Source of the DNA: Clostridia bacterium
GTDB taxonomy: Bacteria > Bacillota > Clostridia > Oscillospirales > Acutalibacteraceae
NCBI GenBank assembly: GCA_017395425.1
Contig: JAFPUM010000050.1
Coordinates: 1 to 34,912 of the forward strand
Direction of reading: 5' to 3'
Length of the DNA stretch: 34,912 nt
A model generated the notes under the pieces. That model saw only the letters and a list, made by a program, of their open reading frames with translations. It was not told where the DNA came from and searched no databases. The position numbers were made by a program, and so were the translations under genes. The stretch's first letter is position 1. The number at the start of each line of letters is the position of its first letter. Shown piece after piece: positions 7,972 to 16,130 of this stretch.

Positions 7972-8952
7972 ATGAGCGCGGGACTGGTTCGTTTAGCGAT
8001 TTTATTAGGCACATTGTCGGTTATCCTTCTGGTCGGAATGACGGTTTTCGGCTTCTGGATGTTTGACTTTGCACTGGTGCGGAAGGAGAAGATGGACTTT
8101 GACGCGGGCGATGACCTGCTGCCCCATATGGACGTAATCCGGCTGCGCACCCGGGAAGCACAGGAAAAAATCCGCAGCCTGCATACCGAAGAGATTTATA
8201 TCAAATCCCACGACGGTCTGCTGCTTCACGCAACGTTTGTTCCATCCGAATTTTTTTCCCGCAAGGTTGTGATTGCGGTTCATGGCTATAACAGTTACGG
8301 CATGTTTGATATGGCGAGTGCCGTACCAACCTTCCGGCGTATGGGCTTTAATGTGATTGTGGTGGATAACCGTGCGCACGGCAGCAGCGAGGGAAAATAC
8401 ATTGGCTTCGGCTGGCTCGACCGCATGGATGTTCTGGGCTGGATTCGCTATGCGATGTCACGCTTCGGAGAGAACAGCGAAATTTTACTGTATGGCGTTT
8501 CGATGGGAGCCGCAACTGTACTGATGTCCTGCGGAGAGGCGGCGCTTCCTCATCAGGTTAAGGGTGTGATTGCCGACTGTCCGTTTGCGGGGGCATATGA
8601 GGAATTCGGTTACATGATGCGCTACAATTACCGTGTGCCGGGTCGTCCGCTGCTCTACTTTGCCAGTGCGGTCTGTAAGCTGCGTGCGGGCTATTCTTTC
8701 CACGATTGTTCGACCTTGCGCGCAGTCAGGAATATCCGCATCCCGGTTTTGTTTATTCACGGTCTGGATGATACCTTTGTACCGCCTTATATGACCGAAA
8801 AAATGTACCGGGTGTGTCGTGCAAAGCATAAATATCTTTATATGGTGCCGAAAGCAACTCATTGTTACAGTGCCTTTCAGGATTGGAATGCCTATAACCG
8901 GCAGCTTTCGGATTTTGTCTATAACATCGAACACCCTGAAGCGGAGGTCTGA
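7972..8952 (+). CDS. Alpha/beta hydrolase, membrane-anchored
   Basis: 326 residues. An N-terminal hydrophobic segment (about 5-30) probably anchors the protein with the hydrolase domain outside. The serine-hydrolase triad is readable: Ser177 in GVSMGAATV, Asp266 or Asp267 in HGLDDTFVP and His297 in KATHCYSAF; the oxyanion region is HGYNSYG. It resembles the BAAT/dipeptidyl-peptidase-like hydrolases of Firmicutes; the ester or amide substrate is unknown. The start at 7972 is preferred over the ATG at 7954 because AAGGAGGTG (7957-7965) lies 6 bases before it. It follows the nuclease gene by 61 bases, with no terminator seen on either side. Confidence 0.85.
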   Translation: MSAGLVRLAILLGTLSVILLVGMTVFGFWMFDFALVRKEKMDFDAGDDLLPHMDVIRLRTREAQEKIRSLHTEEIYIKSHDGLLLHATFVPSEFFSRKVVIAVHGYNSYGMFDMASAVPTFRRMGFNVIVVDNRAHGSSEGKYIGFGWLDRMDVLGWIRYAMSRFGENSEILLYGVSMGAATVLMSCGEAALPHQVKGVIADCPFAGAYEEFGYMMRYNYRVPGRPLLYFASAVCKLRAGYSFHDCSTLRAVRNIRIPVLFIHGLDDTFVPPYMTEKMYRVCRAKHKYLYMVPKATHCYSAFQDWNAYNRQLSDFVYNIEHPEAEV

Positions 8953-9030
8953 TCTGCCACGCAAACTGACCACTAATCCCTCTTTCCCTGCTGCTTTATT
9001 TGTCTGAAATGCAAGAAATTCAAAAATGGC

Positions 9031-9059
9031 TTGCAAATCTGAATGTTTTGTAGTAAGAT
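9031..9059 (+). promoter_or_regulatory. Promoter upstream of the aminotransferase
   Basis: TTGCAA (9031-9036), 17-base spacer, TAAGAT (9054-9059). Transcription is predicted to begin near 9066, immediately upstream of the large hairpin at 9086-9137. Confidence 0.6.
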
Positions 9060-9071
9060 AAAGAGAGCATT

Positions 9072-9146
9072 TTCGCGGGAAATACGCGGAGGTGCCAAGT
9101 GCCTTGTTTTGAAAAGGAAGGCATTTCGCACGTCCGCTTTATTTTT
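9072..9146 (+). ncRNA. Candidate leader attenuator or small RNA ending in a strong terminator
   Basis: Bases 9086-9105 pair with 9118-9137 (18 of 20 positions, two mismatches, 12-base loop) and are followed at once by TTTATTTTTG, an intrinsic terminator. It lies between a promoter and the aminotransferase start. A competing hairpin, TTCGCG (9072-9077) with CGCGGA (9085-9090), overlaps the first five bases of the terminator stem, as in attenuators. The transcript upstream of the terminator stem would be only about 20 bases, too short for known riboswitch aptamers. A small RNA or a protein-controlled attenuator are both possible. Confidence 0.5.
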
Positions 9147-9180
9147 GCCGCAATGATTCATCGAGGGAGTGTATGATTTT

Positions 9181-10461
9181 ATGGCATCATTCAAGAGCAT
9201 GAATAAGGAAGAACTCACCGCCGTCAAAAATCAGCTTCAGACGGTCTATGACGCGTATCAGGCGAAAGGTCTGAGCCTCAATATGGCGAGAGGCATTCCC
9301 AGCAAGGCGCAGCTGGAGCTTTCGATGGGACTGCTCGATTCGGTCAACAGTTCGACCGATCTTACGGGGATTAACGGTGCTGACTACCGGAATTACGGTA
9401 TTCTCGACGGTATTCCGGAAGCCAAGCAGCTCTTTGCCGATCTTTTCGGCGTGACGACAGATGAGATCATTGTCGGCGGCAATTCCAGCCTGACGCTTAT
9501 GTTTGATACCATTTCCTCCGCTATGGCGCACGGTCTTCTCGGGAGCACACCGTGGGCGAGCCTGCCGGAAGTAAAATTCCTCTGTCCGGTCCCCGGCTAT
9601 GACCGGCATTTTGCCATTACCGAGTACTTCGGCATAAAAATGATTCCCGTTCCCATGGATGAGAACGGACCCTATATGGATTTCATTGAAAATGCCGTAG
9701 CAAGTGATCCCTATATCAAGGGCATCTGGTGCGTACCCAAGTATTCCAATCCCGCCGGCATTACCTATTCGGACGACGTGGTGCGCCGTTTTGCTCGTCT
9801 CAAGCCCGCCGCCAAGGATTTCCGTATATTCTGGGACAATGCCTACTGCATTCATCACCTGTTCCATGAGGATGTGAAACTCCTTGATATCCTCGATGAA
9901 TGCAAGAAGGCAGGCACCCCCAATATGGTATATATGTACTTTTCCACATCCAAGATTACCTTCCCGGGTGCCGGTCTGGCAGGTATGGCTTCCTCCGAAG
10001 AGAATATCACTGCCATCAAAAAGCGTATGTCCGTACAGTCCATCGGACCGGATAAGATTAATCAGCTGCGTCATATGAAGTTCTTTAAGAACCTTGACGG
10101 GCTGCTGGAACAGATGAAGAAACACGCCGAGATCATCCGTCCCAAGTTTGAGGCGGTGGAAAAGACGCTGACCGAAGAATTCGGTGACAGCGGCGTCGCT
10201 GTCTGGAGCAAGCCCAACGGCGGTTATTTTGTGAGCCTTAATGTCATAGACGGCTGCGCCAAGCGCACGGTACAGCTTTGTAAAGAGGCGGGTGTGACGT
10301 TGACCAAGGCAGGCGCGACCTATCCCTACGGTGACGACCCGCACGACAGCAATATCCGTATTGCGCCTACTTCACCCACGGTGGAGGAACTGACGGAGGC
10401 GATGAAGATTCTCGCTGTCAGCGCAAAACTCGCAGCGGCGGAAAAGCTGCTGAATGCGTAA
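9181..10461 (+). CDS. PLP-dependent aminotransferase (PF12897-like, class I/II fold)
   Basis: 426-residue cytoplasmic aminotransferase of the fold-type I family. Lys258 in STSKITFPGAGLAG is the expected PLP Schiff-base lysine, Asp219 in FWDNAYC contacts the pyridine nitrogen, and GGNSSLTLMFDTIS is the cofactor-phosphate region. The sequence resembles the MocR-domain-like/putative aspartate aminotransferase group annotated as PF12897. The amino donor is not certain. The ATG at 9181 is chosen because GAGGGAG lies about 11 bases upstream; the GTG at 9169 overlaps that site. Expression would require read-through of the hairpin ending at 9146. Confidence 0.88.
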   Translation: MASFKSMNKEELTAVKNQLQTVYDAYQAKGLSLNMARGIPSKAQLELSMGLLDSVNSSTDLTGINGADYRNYGILDGIPEAKQLFADLFGVTTDEIIVGGNSSLTLMFDTISSAMAHGLLGSTPWASLPEVKFLCPVPGYDRHFAITEYFGIKMIPVPMDENGPYMDFIENAVASDPYIKGIWCVPKYSNPAGITYSDDVVRRFARLKPAAKDFRIFWDNAYCIHHLFHEDVKLLDILDECKKAGTPNMVYMYFSTSKITFPGAGLAGMASSEENITAIKKRMSVQSIGPDKINQLRHMKFFKNLDGLLEQMKKHAEIIRPKFEAVEKTLTEEFGDSGVAVWSKPNGGYFVSLNVIDGCAKRTVQLCKEAGVTLTKAGATYPYGDDPHDSNIRIAPTSPTVEELTEAMKILAVSAKLAAAEKLLNA

Positions 10462-10466
10462 ATATC

Positions 10467-10505
10467 AAAGGCTTTCCATCCGGCATCGGGCGGGAAGCCT
10501 TTTTG
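10467..10505 (+). terminator. Terminator of the aminotransferase gene
   Basis: An 11-bp stem (10467-10477 with 10492-10502, one G-U pair) followed by TTTT, beginning five bases after the stop codon. Confidence 0.8.
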
Positions 10506-10547
10506 GGTGAAAAGAAAGGTTTTTGTTAGGAAATCCGCAAAAAAAGA

Positions 10548-10576
10548 TTGACAATTTCGCACGGAAATTTTATAAT
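10548..10576 (+). promoter_or_regulatory. secDF promoter (perfect consensus)
   Basis: TTGACA (10548-10553), exactly 17 bases, TATAAT (10571-10576): a full match to the housekeeping sigma-A consensus. The leader is about 58 bases. Confidence 0.85.
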
Positions 10577-10640
10577 ATTTCTGTTATGTTCGTTTGCGCG
10601 TGCAGCAGCGGACAAACTAACCACACAAGGAGGAACATTC

Positions 10641-12152
10641 ATGAAACGTGTAGGCAAGCCGTGGTTTTTCGTGGTTGCCTTGCTGATCTTCGGTCTGGCA
10701 TATACGTCATTTTTTGGCGTGTACAAGCAGAACGGCGATTTGCAGGAAACCATCATCCGCGGCGCAAAGGATATCAGATGGGGTACCGACATACAGGGCG
10801 GCGTCAGTGTAACCTTCGGACCGGAGGAATCCATTGACGCGACAAACGATCAGATCGAGAGCGCCAAATCCATTCTCGAAATCCGTTTGGTATCGTCCGG
10901 CGTCACGGATTATGAGCTTTACGCGGACAAGGACAATGACCGTCTGCTCGTGAGCTTTCCGTGGAAAGATAATAATTCTCAGGATGTTGCGGGTACCATC
11001 AAGAGTCTGTCACAGAGTGCCGAACTGTTCTTTATCGGCGGCACGCCGGGCAGCATTACCATTACGTATAACGAGGACGGTACGAAAACCGTCACCGACG
11101 AAAACGGTGAGGAATGCGATGTTGTTCTCGAGGGCAAGGATGTCAAAAAGGCTGAGAGCGGTTACATTTCCAATGACAACGAATTCGTGGTTTCGCTCGA
11201 ACTGACCACCGAACCGGCGGAGGGAGAGGAACTCAGCGGCAAGGAAAAGTTTGCGCAGGGAACCGAAAACTATCTGAACCAGCGGATTTCCATATGGATG
11301 GACGACGTGTGCCTTTCCGCACCCACGGTCAACAATGTGATTTCCGACGGCAAGGCGCAGATTTCCGGCAGCTTCACCGCCGAATCCGCCAAAACCCTTG
11401 CCGACAATATCAACGGCGGCGCGCTTCCTTTCAAGCTCGTCACCATCGATTATTCTTCGATTGATCCGACGCTCGGTACCGACGCGCTGCAGGCCATGCT
11501 GATTGCAGGTATTATTGCGTTTTCGCTGATTTGTGTCTTTATGATTGCCTACTATCGTCTGCCGGGTGTGGTAGCATGCATCTGCCTGCTGGGGCAGGTA
11601 GCCGGCACTCTTGCCGCGGTATCCGGCTACTTCTCGGTTTTCGACAGCTTTACGCTGACCCTTCCGGGTATCGCCGGTATCATTTTGTCGGTCGGTATGG
11701 GTGTGGATGCCAATATCATCACCGCCGAGCGTATCCGTGAGGAACTGCGAAAGGGAAAGACCCTTGACGGCGCGATTAAAGCCGGCTCTTCCAACAGCTT
11801 CTCGGCAATTTTCGACAGCAATGTGACCAATATTATCGTGTCTGTGATTCTTATGGGCGTATTTGGTCCTCCCGATACGGTATGGAGCACGCTTCTCACA
11901 CCTTTCCTGTGGATGTTCGGAACCTCTACGACCGGCGCGATTTACTCCTTCGGCTATACCCTGCTGGTAGGTGTGATCCTGAACTTCATTATGGGCGTTG
12001 CAGCTTCCCGCATCATGGTCAGTTCGCTTTCCGGTTATCAGCTTCTGCGCGGTCGAAAGCTCTATGGCGATTACAGCGAGAAGAAAAAGCGTGAAATTGA
12101 GGCGGCTGCCAATCGCGCATATGCCCAGAGAAAGGAGGCGGCAGAGGACTAA
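10641..12152 (+). CDS. secD: Protein translocase subunit SecD
   Basis: 503-residue membrane protein which, with SecF, uses the proton gradient to complete export through SecYEG. One N-terminal membrane segment (about 8-26) is followed by a large extracytoplasmic domain beginning WGTDIQGGVSVTF (the D1 motif) and five C-terminal segments (about 280-475). The TM4 signature LPGIAGIILSVGMGVDANIITAERIREE keeps the proton-path Asp356. AAGGAGG lies 7 bases before ATG 10641; the longer open frame upstream runs through the promoter. The stop codon overlaps the secF start by one base (TAATG), so the two are translationally coupled. Confidence 0.96.
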   Translation: MKRVGKPWFFVVALLIFGLAYTSFFGVYKQNGDLQETIIRGAKDIRWGTDIQGGVSVTFGPEESIDATNDQIESAKSILEIRLVSSGVTDYELYADKDNDRLLVSFPWKDNNSQDVAGTIKSLSQSAELFFIGGTPGSITITYNEDGTKTVTDENGEECDVVLEGKDVKKAESGYISNDNEFVVSLELTTEPAEGEELSGKEKFAQGTENYLNQRISIWMDDVCLSAPTVNNVISDGKAQISGSFTAESAKTLADNINGGALPFKLVTIDYSSIDPTLGTDALQAMLIAGIIAFSLICVFMIAYYRLPGVVACICLLGQVAGTLAAVSGYFSVFDSFTLTLPGIAGIILSVGMGVDANIITAERIREELRKGKTLDGAIKAGSSNSFSAIFDSNVTNIIVSVILMGVFGPPDTVWSTLLTPFLWMFGTSTTGAIYSFGYTLLVGVILNFIMGVAASRIMVSSLSGYQLLRGRKLYGDYSEKKKREIEAAANRAYAQRKEAAED

Positions 12153-13183
12153 TGGTGAAGGATTACCTTGCTCGAAGAGATTTTGATTTTTTGAAATACC
12201 GCAAACGGTTCCTGCTGCTGGCTCTCTGTGTGATACTGGTGGGTGTGGTATTCAATGTGGTGCGCGGCACGAAGCTGGATATCAAGTTTACCGGCGGCGC
12301 CATGCTGAAATACTCCTACTCGCTCGACGATACGGTTTCGGATTCCGACGTATCCGCCAGTGATTACATGAAACTCGACAAGACAGCTATCGCGGGTATG
12401 GTTAAAGAAGTTACCGGGCAGGATTCTACGATTACCATCGCCCAGAGTGCTTCGGCAGATGGAGGCGTCAAGAATACCATTACGGTTTCCATGAGTGGCA
12501 AAAAGACCATGGACGAGGATACGGGGGATCAGCTCGCGGAAAAAATGACAGCGGAATATCCTCGCGTAAATTTTGCCATGATTGAATCCAACTCCGTGGA
12601 TGCAACTACCGGCAGTGAGTTCTTTGGAAAATGTCTGATGGCGGTTTTTCTGGCGGCTGTCTTCATGATTATCTATGTTGCGCTGCGTTTCCGTAAAATC
12701 GGCGGCATGTCGGCAGGCATTACGGCGATCATTGCCATTATCCACGACTGCCTGATTGTTTACTTCGCGTTTGTTGCACTTGGCTTCTCGATCAATGACA
12801 ATTTCATTGCCGTTCTGCTGACCATTATTGGTTACTCCATCAACTCCACTATCATTATCTATGACCGAATCCGTGAAAATCGCGAGGTTATGGGGAAGAA
12901 GGCGACTTATGCGGAATTGGCGAATCGGAGTCTGAATGAAACACTTGGCAGAACGATCAATACCAATCTGACCCTGATTGTGGCGGTGCTGACAGTCGTG
13001 ATTGTGGCATTTATCTATGATATCACCTCTATCATCACGTTTGCGGTTCCCATGCTGGCGGGTGTCATTGCGGGTACTTATTCTTCCATGTTCATTTCCA
13101 ATGCGCTTTGGGTTACATGGCGTGAATACCGTGACAACAGACTGACACAGAAAAAGCTGAGTTCCTTCGCCAAGAAGAAGTAG
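12152..13183 (+). CDS. secF: Protein translocase subunit SecF
   Basis: 343-residue partner of SecD with six membrane segments: one near 19-37, then five between about 160 and 325. The LDIKFTGGAML block matches the conserved F1 motif, and GYSINSTIIIYDRIREN is the TM4 signature. In most SecF proteins this signature reads GYSxND; here Ser232 occupies the Asp position. Arg267 in the following LGRTINTN is kept. The C-terminus is Lys-rich (SFAKKK). The ATG overlaps the secD stop; GGAGG lies 13 bases upstream inside secD. The pair ends at a strong terminator. Confidence 0.95.
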   Translation: MVKDYLARRDFDFLKYRKRFLLLALCVILVGVVFNVVRGTKLDIKFTGGAMLKYSYSLDDTVSDSDVSASDYMKLDKTAIAGMVKEVTGQDSTITIAQSASADGGVKNTITVSMSGKKTMDEDTGDQLAEKMTAEYPRVNFAMIESNSVDATTGSEFFGKCLMAVFLAAVFMIIYVALRFRKIGGMSAGITAIIAIIHDCLIVYFAFVALGFSINDNFIAVLLTIIGYSINSTIIIYDRIRENREVMGKKATYAELANRSLNETLGRTINTNLTLIVAVLTVVIVAFIYDITSIITFAVPMLAGVIAGTYSSMFISNALWVTWREYRDNRLTQKKLSSFAKKK

Positions 13184-13214
13184 CAATTGTAATATATTTT
13201 TACAAATGTATGTG

Positions 13215-13261
13215 AAAAGGACATTTCCACGGACAGCTCGTTTGGTGGAAATGTCCTTTTT
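13215..13261 (+). terminator. Terminator of the secDF operon
   Basis: A perfect 16-bp stem (13215-13230 with 13245-13260), 14-base loop, ending in TTTTT. Confidence 0.88.
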
Positions 13262-13296
13262 ATCGCAAATTGGGTTGTACGCAGTTTTCCTATATC

Positions 13297-13325
13297 TTGA
13301 CATCGAGCAAGAACGAGGATATAAT
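13297..13325 (+). promoter_or_regulatory. Promoter of the second Rpn-type nuclease (perfect consensus)
   Basis: TTGACA (13297-13302), 17 bases, TATAAT (13320-13325). The predicted start near 13332 coincides with the GGGAGG ribosome binding site (13332-13337), so the leader would be only about 18 bases. Confidence 0.75.
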
Positions 13326-13349
13326 AAAAACGGGAGGGAAGAAAAGAAT

Positions 13350-14453
13350 ATGCAGATGGACACATCACTGGCGGGTTATCTGCGCGCAGGTGAAGGGCAG
13401 GATCCCTGCGATGCGCTGGCAAAGGAAATTCTGAGCAACCGGGAGATTCTGGCGTGGATATTGAAGGGCGTCGTAGAAGAATTCAAGGATTGCACCATAC
13501 GCGATATCGCCGATAAATATATTGAGAGTGATTTGGAGATTGCCGCGACGGCGGTGGATGCCGATATGAATCACCGTCGAAGAACGGATTCTATCACAGG
13601 GATGAATACAGAGGATAAAACCGTTGGAGAGGGAACCATATATTATGACATTCGTTTTTCCGCCTTGGCGCCCGGGGACGGCAGACAAATCAAGCTGATC
13701 ATCAACGTGGAAGCGCAGAATGCGTATCGTCCGGGTTATCCGCTGGTCAAGCGCGCGTTGTATTATGCCGCCAGAATGATTTCCGCGCAGAACGGAACGG
13801 AATTTGCGGCACCGCACTATGAAAACCTCAAAAAAGTATATTCTATCTGGATTTGTTCACAGCCGCCTCAGGTGAGACAGCAGGCCATCACGCGCTATAC
13901 GGTTCGGGAAGAAACGGTTTTGGGGCATTCCACGGAGAAAAAAGAAAATTACGATCTTTTGTCGGTGATTTTTATCAATCTGAGCAATCGTTTTGATGAG
14001 CATTCCGGAAATATGATTGATCTGCTGAACACAGCACTCACCGGCGAATTAAGTGCCAACCAAAAAATCAAAGTACTGCATGAGGACTATGGAATTCATA
14101 TGACCAAAAAATTGGAAGGAGATGTATCGCTCATGTGTAATATCAGTGAAGGATACCGCATCAGAGGGATGGAACTGGGACGTGCGGAAGGATTTCGTCA
14201 GGGAATGGAGCAGGGAATGGAGCAGGGTATCCAGCAGGGAATGGAGCAGGGTATCCAGCAGGGAATGGAGCAGGGTATCCAGCAGGGAATGCAAAAAGGA
14301 TTAAACGAAGGCATTCTGAAAGGTATGCTGTCTGCCATCAGAAATATCATGGAAAGTATGAATATCTCTGCCGATCAGGCAATGAACCTGTTGAAAATCC
14401 CGGAGAACGACCGACCCCGGTACTTGAAATTGCTGGAAGAAACCCCTGCATAA
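13350..14453 (+). CDS. Rpn-type PD-(D/E)XK nuclease family protein
   Basis: 367 residues. The nuclease core (about 60-215) contains Asp100 (IYYDIRFSA) and Glu121-Ala-Gln123 (LIINVEAQ), followed by YPLVKRALYYAARMISAQ and the KKVYSIWIC strand, a pattern typical of clostridial proteins annotated as PD-(D/E)XK nuclease family transposases. A tract of GMEQ/GIQQ tetrapeptides occupies about residues 284-317 and a helical tail follows. It belongs to a different branch from the nuclease at 6993 but has the same overall design. GGGAGG precedes ATG 13350. It is a single-gene unit between secDF and pyrH, with no terminal inverted repeats. Biological role is unknown; Rpn homologues in E. coli are recombination-promoting DNases. 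Confidence 0.8.
   Translation: MQMDTSLAGYLRAGEGQDPCDALAKEILSNREILAWILKGVVEEFKDCTIRDIADKYIESDLEIAATAVDADMNHRRRTDSITGMNTEDKTVGEGTIYYDIRFSALAPGDGRQIKLIINVEAQNAYRPGYPLVKRALYYAARMISAQNGTEFAAPHYENLKKVYSIWICSQPPQVRQQAITRYTVREETVLGHSTEKKENYDLLSVIFINLSNRFDEHSGNMIDLLNTALTGELSANQKIKVLHEDYGIHMTKKLEGDVSLMCNISEGYRIRGMELGRAEGFRQGMEQGMEQGIQQGMEQGIQQGMEQGIQQGMQKGLNEGILKGMLSAIRNIMESMNISADQAMNLLKIPENDRPRYLKLLEETPA
14198..14295 (+). repeat. 24-base tandem repeat encoding GMEQGIQQ
   Basis: A 24-base unit (GGAATGGAGCAG then GGTATCCAGCAG) is repeated three times almost exactly, after an extra 12-base GMEQ unit and before a degenerate GMQKG. All copies stay in frame. The near-identity of the copies suggests recent expansion by slippage or recombination. 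Confidence 0.88.
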
Positions 14454-14537
14454 CATCAAAACAGCATAGTGCGTTTCAGATTTCATGGATGAAATTGTAA
14501 AATTTCAATAAATTCTCAAAAAAATTTTCGCATATGC

Positions 14538-14566
14538 TTTACTTTTTGGCAGAATTTGTGTAGAAT
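14538..14566 (+). promoter_or_regulatory. Putative pyrH operon promoter
   Basis: TTTACT (14538-14543), 17-base spacer, TAGAAT (14561-14566), 64 bases before pyrH. The matches are moderate, but the surrounding AT-rich sequence and position fit. I see no clear terminator for the preceding nuclease gene. Confidence 0.5.
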
Positions 14567-14630
14567 AATACGGATAGAATGATCCAATCATTTGTAATCA
14601 GGAAAAAACAGCAGGAAAGGCATGATTCAT

Positions 14631-15341
14631 ATGGAGGCTAAATATTCCCGTGTGCTGCTCAAACTGAGCGGTGAGGCGCTTGCCGGCGAGAAACACTTCG
14701 GACTGGATGGCGAAGTGATGCACGACATTTGCAAGGCGATCAAGGAATGCGCCGATATGGGCGTACAGATTGGCATTGTGGTGGGGGGCGGCAATTATTG
14801 GCGCGGTCGTACATCCGAAGGAATGGACAGAACCAGAGCCGACCACATCGGTATGCTCGCTACCCAGATGAATGCGCTCGCAGTGGCTGACGCTCTGGAA
14901 CAGCTCGGCGCAACAGTGCGCGTGCAGTCTGCTATTCACATGAATACAATCGCGGAACCGTACATTCGCAACCGTGCGGTGCGCCACTTGGAAAAAGGGC
15001 GTATCTGCATCTTTGGCTGCGGCACAGGCAATCCCTTCTGCTCCACCGATTCCGCGGCGGCGTTGCGCGCCGTGGAAATTGAAGCTGATGTGATTTTGAA
15101 AGCGACGATGGTGGACGGTGTGTATGACAGCGATCCCAAAGTCAACCCCAACGCGGTGAAGTACGATACGCTCACCTTCGATGAAGTGCTGGCGAAAAAC
15201 CTGAAGGTGATGGACAGTTCTGCCGCTACGATGTGCCGGGAGAATAACATGCCCATTCATGTTTTTAATCTGGATCATCCGGAAAACATGGTGAAAATCA
15301 TGCAGGGTGACGAATCAATTGGCACCGTTGTTACTCCGTAA
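14631..15341 (+). CDS. pyrH: Uridylate kinase (UMP kinase)
   Basis: 236-residue cytoplasmic enzyme converting UMP and ATP to UDP and ADP, the hexameric bacterial type of the amino-acid-kinase fold. Signature blocks are KLSGEALAG near the N-terminus (phosphate loop), [10 protein letters not shown], the [20 protein letters not shown] stretch that contacts UMP, and [19 protein letters not shown] with [10 protein letters not shown]. The start at 14631 fits AGGAAAGG at 14613-14620 (10 bases); an in-frame ATG at 14622 would touch that site. It opens the conserved pyrH-frr-uppS-cdsA-dxr-rseP series. The usual rpsB-tsf genes are not upstream; the nuclease gene is there instead. Confidence 0.96.
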   Translation: MEAKYSRVLLKLSGEALAGEKHFGLDGEVMHDICKAIKECADMGVQIGIVVGGGNYWRGRTSEGMDRTRADHIGMLATQMNALAVADALEQLGATVRVQSAIHMNTIAEPYIRNRAVRHLEKGRICIFGCGTGNPFCSTDSAAALRAVEIEADVILKATMVDGVYDSDPKVNPNAVKYDTLTFDEVLAKNLKVMDSSAATMCRENNMPIHVFNLDHPENMVKIMQGDESIGTVVTP

Positions 15342-15411
15342 TACGCATTCAATCTGATGATTCTCAATAATTTAACAACTTAATTATTTACGAAAAGAAG
15401 GTAACATTCTC

Positions 15412-15966
15412 ATGAAAAAAGTCATTGACGATATGAAAGCTAAAATGGAAAAGACCCTTGATGTGCTCAATAACGAATTTCGCACGATGCGCGCGGGAAG
15501 AGCTAATCCCGGTGTGCTGGATAAGGTAAATGTGGATTATTACGGTGTTTCCACACCTATCAAGCAGCTTGCAGCGGTCAATGCACTTGATGCGAGGACG
15601 CTCACAATTCAGCCCTATGACGCAGGCAGTCTCAAAGCGATGGAACGTGCGATTAATGAGGCGGATATCGGTATTCATCCCCAGAACGACGGTAAGATCA
15701 TTCGATTGGTTTTCCCGCCGCTCAATGAAGAGCGCCGCAAGGAATTGGCAAAAGACGTACACAAGATGGGTGAAGAGAGTAAAGTGGCGGTGCGTTCCAT
15801 TCGCCGCGACGCAGTGGATAAACTCAAGACAATGAAGAAAAATTCGGATATCACAGAAGACGATCTGAAGCAGGGCGAAAAGAAAATTCAGGATGCCACA
15901 GATAAATATTGCAAGCAAATTGATACAATGTGTGCTGATAAGAGCAAGGAGATCATGGAAATTTAA
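15412..15966 (+). CDS. frr: Ribosome recycling factor
   Basis: 184-residue cytoplasmic factor that with EF-G splits post-termination ribosomes. The MRAGRANPGVLDKVNVDYYG motif, DIGIHPQNDGKIIRLVFPPLNEERRKEL and RSIRRDAVDKLK are diagnostic, and the length is exactly that of the family. AAGAAGG lies 12 bases before the ATG. It is 70 bases after pyrH and followed by two hairpins before uppS. Confidence 0.97.
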   Translation: MKKVIDDMKAKMEKTLDVLNNEFRTMRAGRANPGVLDKVNVDYYGVSTPIKQLAAVNALDARTLTIQPYDAGSLKAMERAINEADIGIHPQNDGKIIRLVFPPLNEERRKELAKDVHKMGEESKVAVRSIRRDAVDKLKTMKKNSDITEDDLKQGEKKIQDATDKYCKQIDTMCADKSKEIMEI

Positions 15967-15994
15967 GGCGGATTCCATTTTCTTTTCTTCGTTC

Positions 15995-16014
15995 CCTGCC
16001 GTTTTCCGGCGGCA
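15995..16014 (+). other. GC-rich hairpin after frr
   Basis: CTGCCG and CGGCAG form a short hairpin 28 bases beyond the frr stop. No T-run follows, so it may protect the mRNA end rather than terminate. Confidence 0.35.
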
Positions 16015-16050
16015 GAAAGTCAAAAGATTGGTGTGCTTCCACAGAATTAC

Positions 16051-16090
16051 GAAGGCTCCCTTGTCATATGATGGAAAGGGAGTCTTTCTT
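16051..16090 (+). terminator. Terminator-like hairpin between frr and uppS
   Basis: A 12-bp stem (16051-16062 with 16076-16087, two G-U pairs) followed by CTTTAC. It would partly uncouple the lipid genes from pyrH-frr. The T-run is interrupted, so read-through into uppS is plausible; no convincing promoter lies between it and uppS. Confidence 0.55.
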
Positions 16091-16130
16091 TACATGAGAT
16101 TGTAAACCATTGAAACAATAGTAAAGTGAG

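Noticed and set aside
9086-9146. Terminator of the upstream alpha/beta hydrolase gene
   Set aside because: Possible, but it is about 130 bases beyond that gene and a good promoter (9031-9059) lies between them, so a role for the new transcript is more likely.
14198-14295. Tandem repeat considered as a small CRISPR-like array
   Set aside because: The units are contiguous with no spacers, in frame, and encode GMEQ/GIQQ; no cas genes are present.
6993-14453. The two nuclease genes as parts of insertion sequences
   Set aside because: No terminal inverted repeats or target duplications are visible, and both have normal promoters or ribosome binding sites within gene runs. The transposase label in databases is by association.
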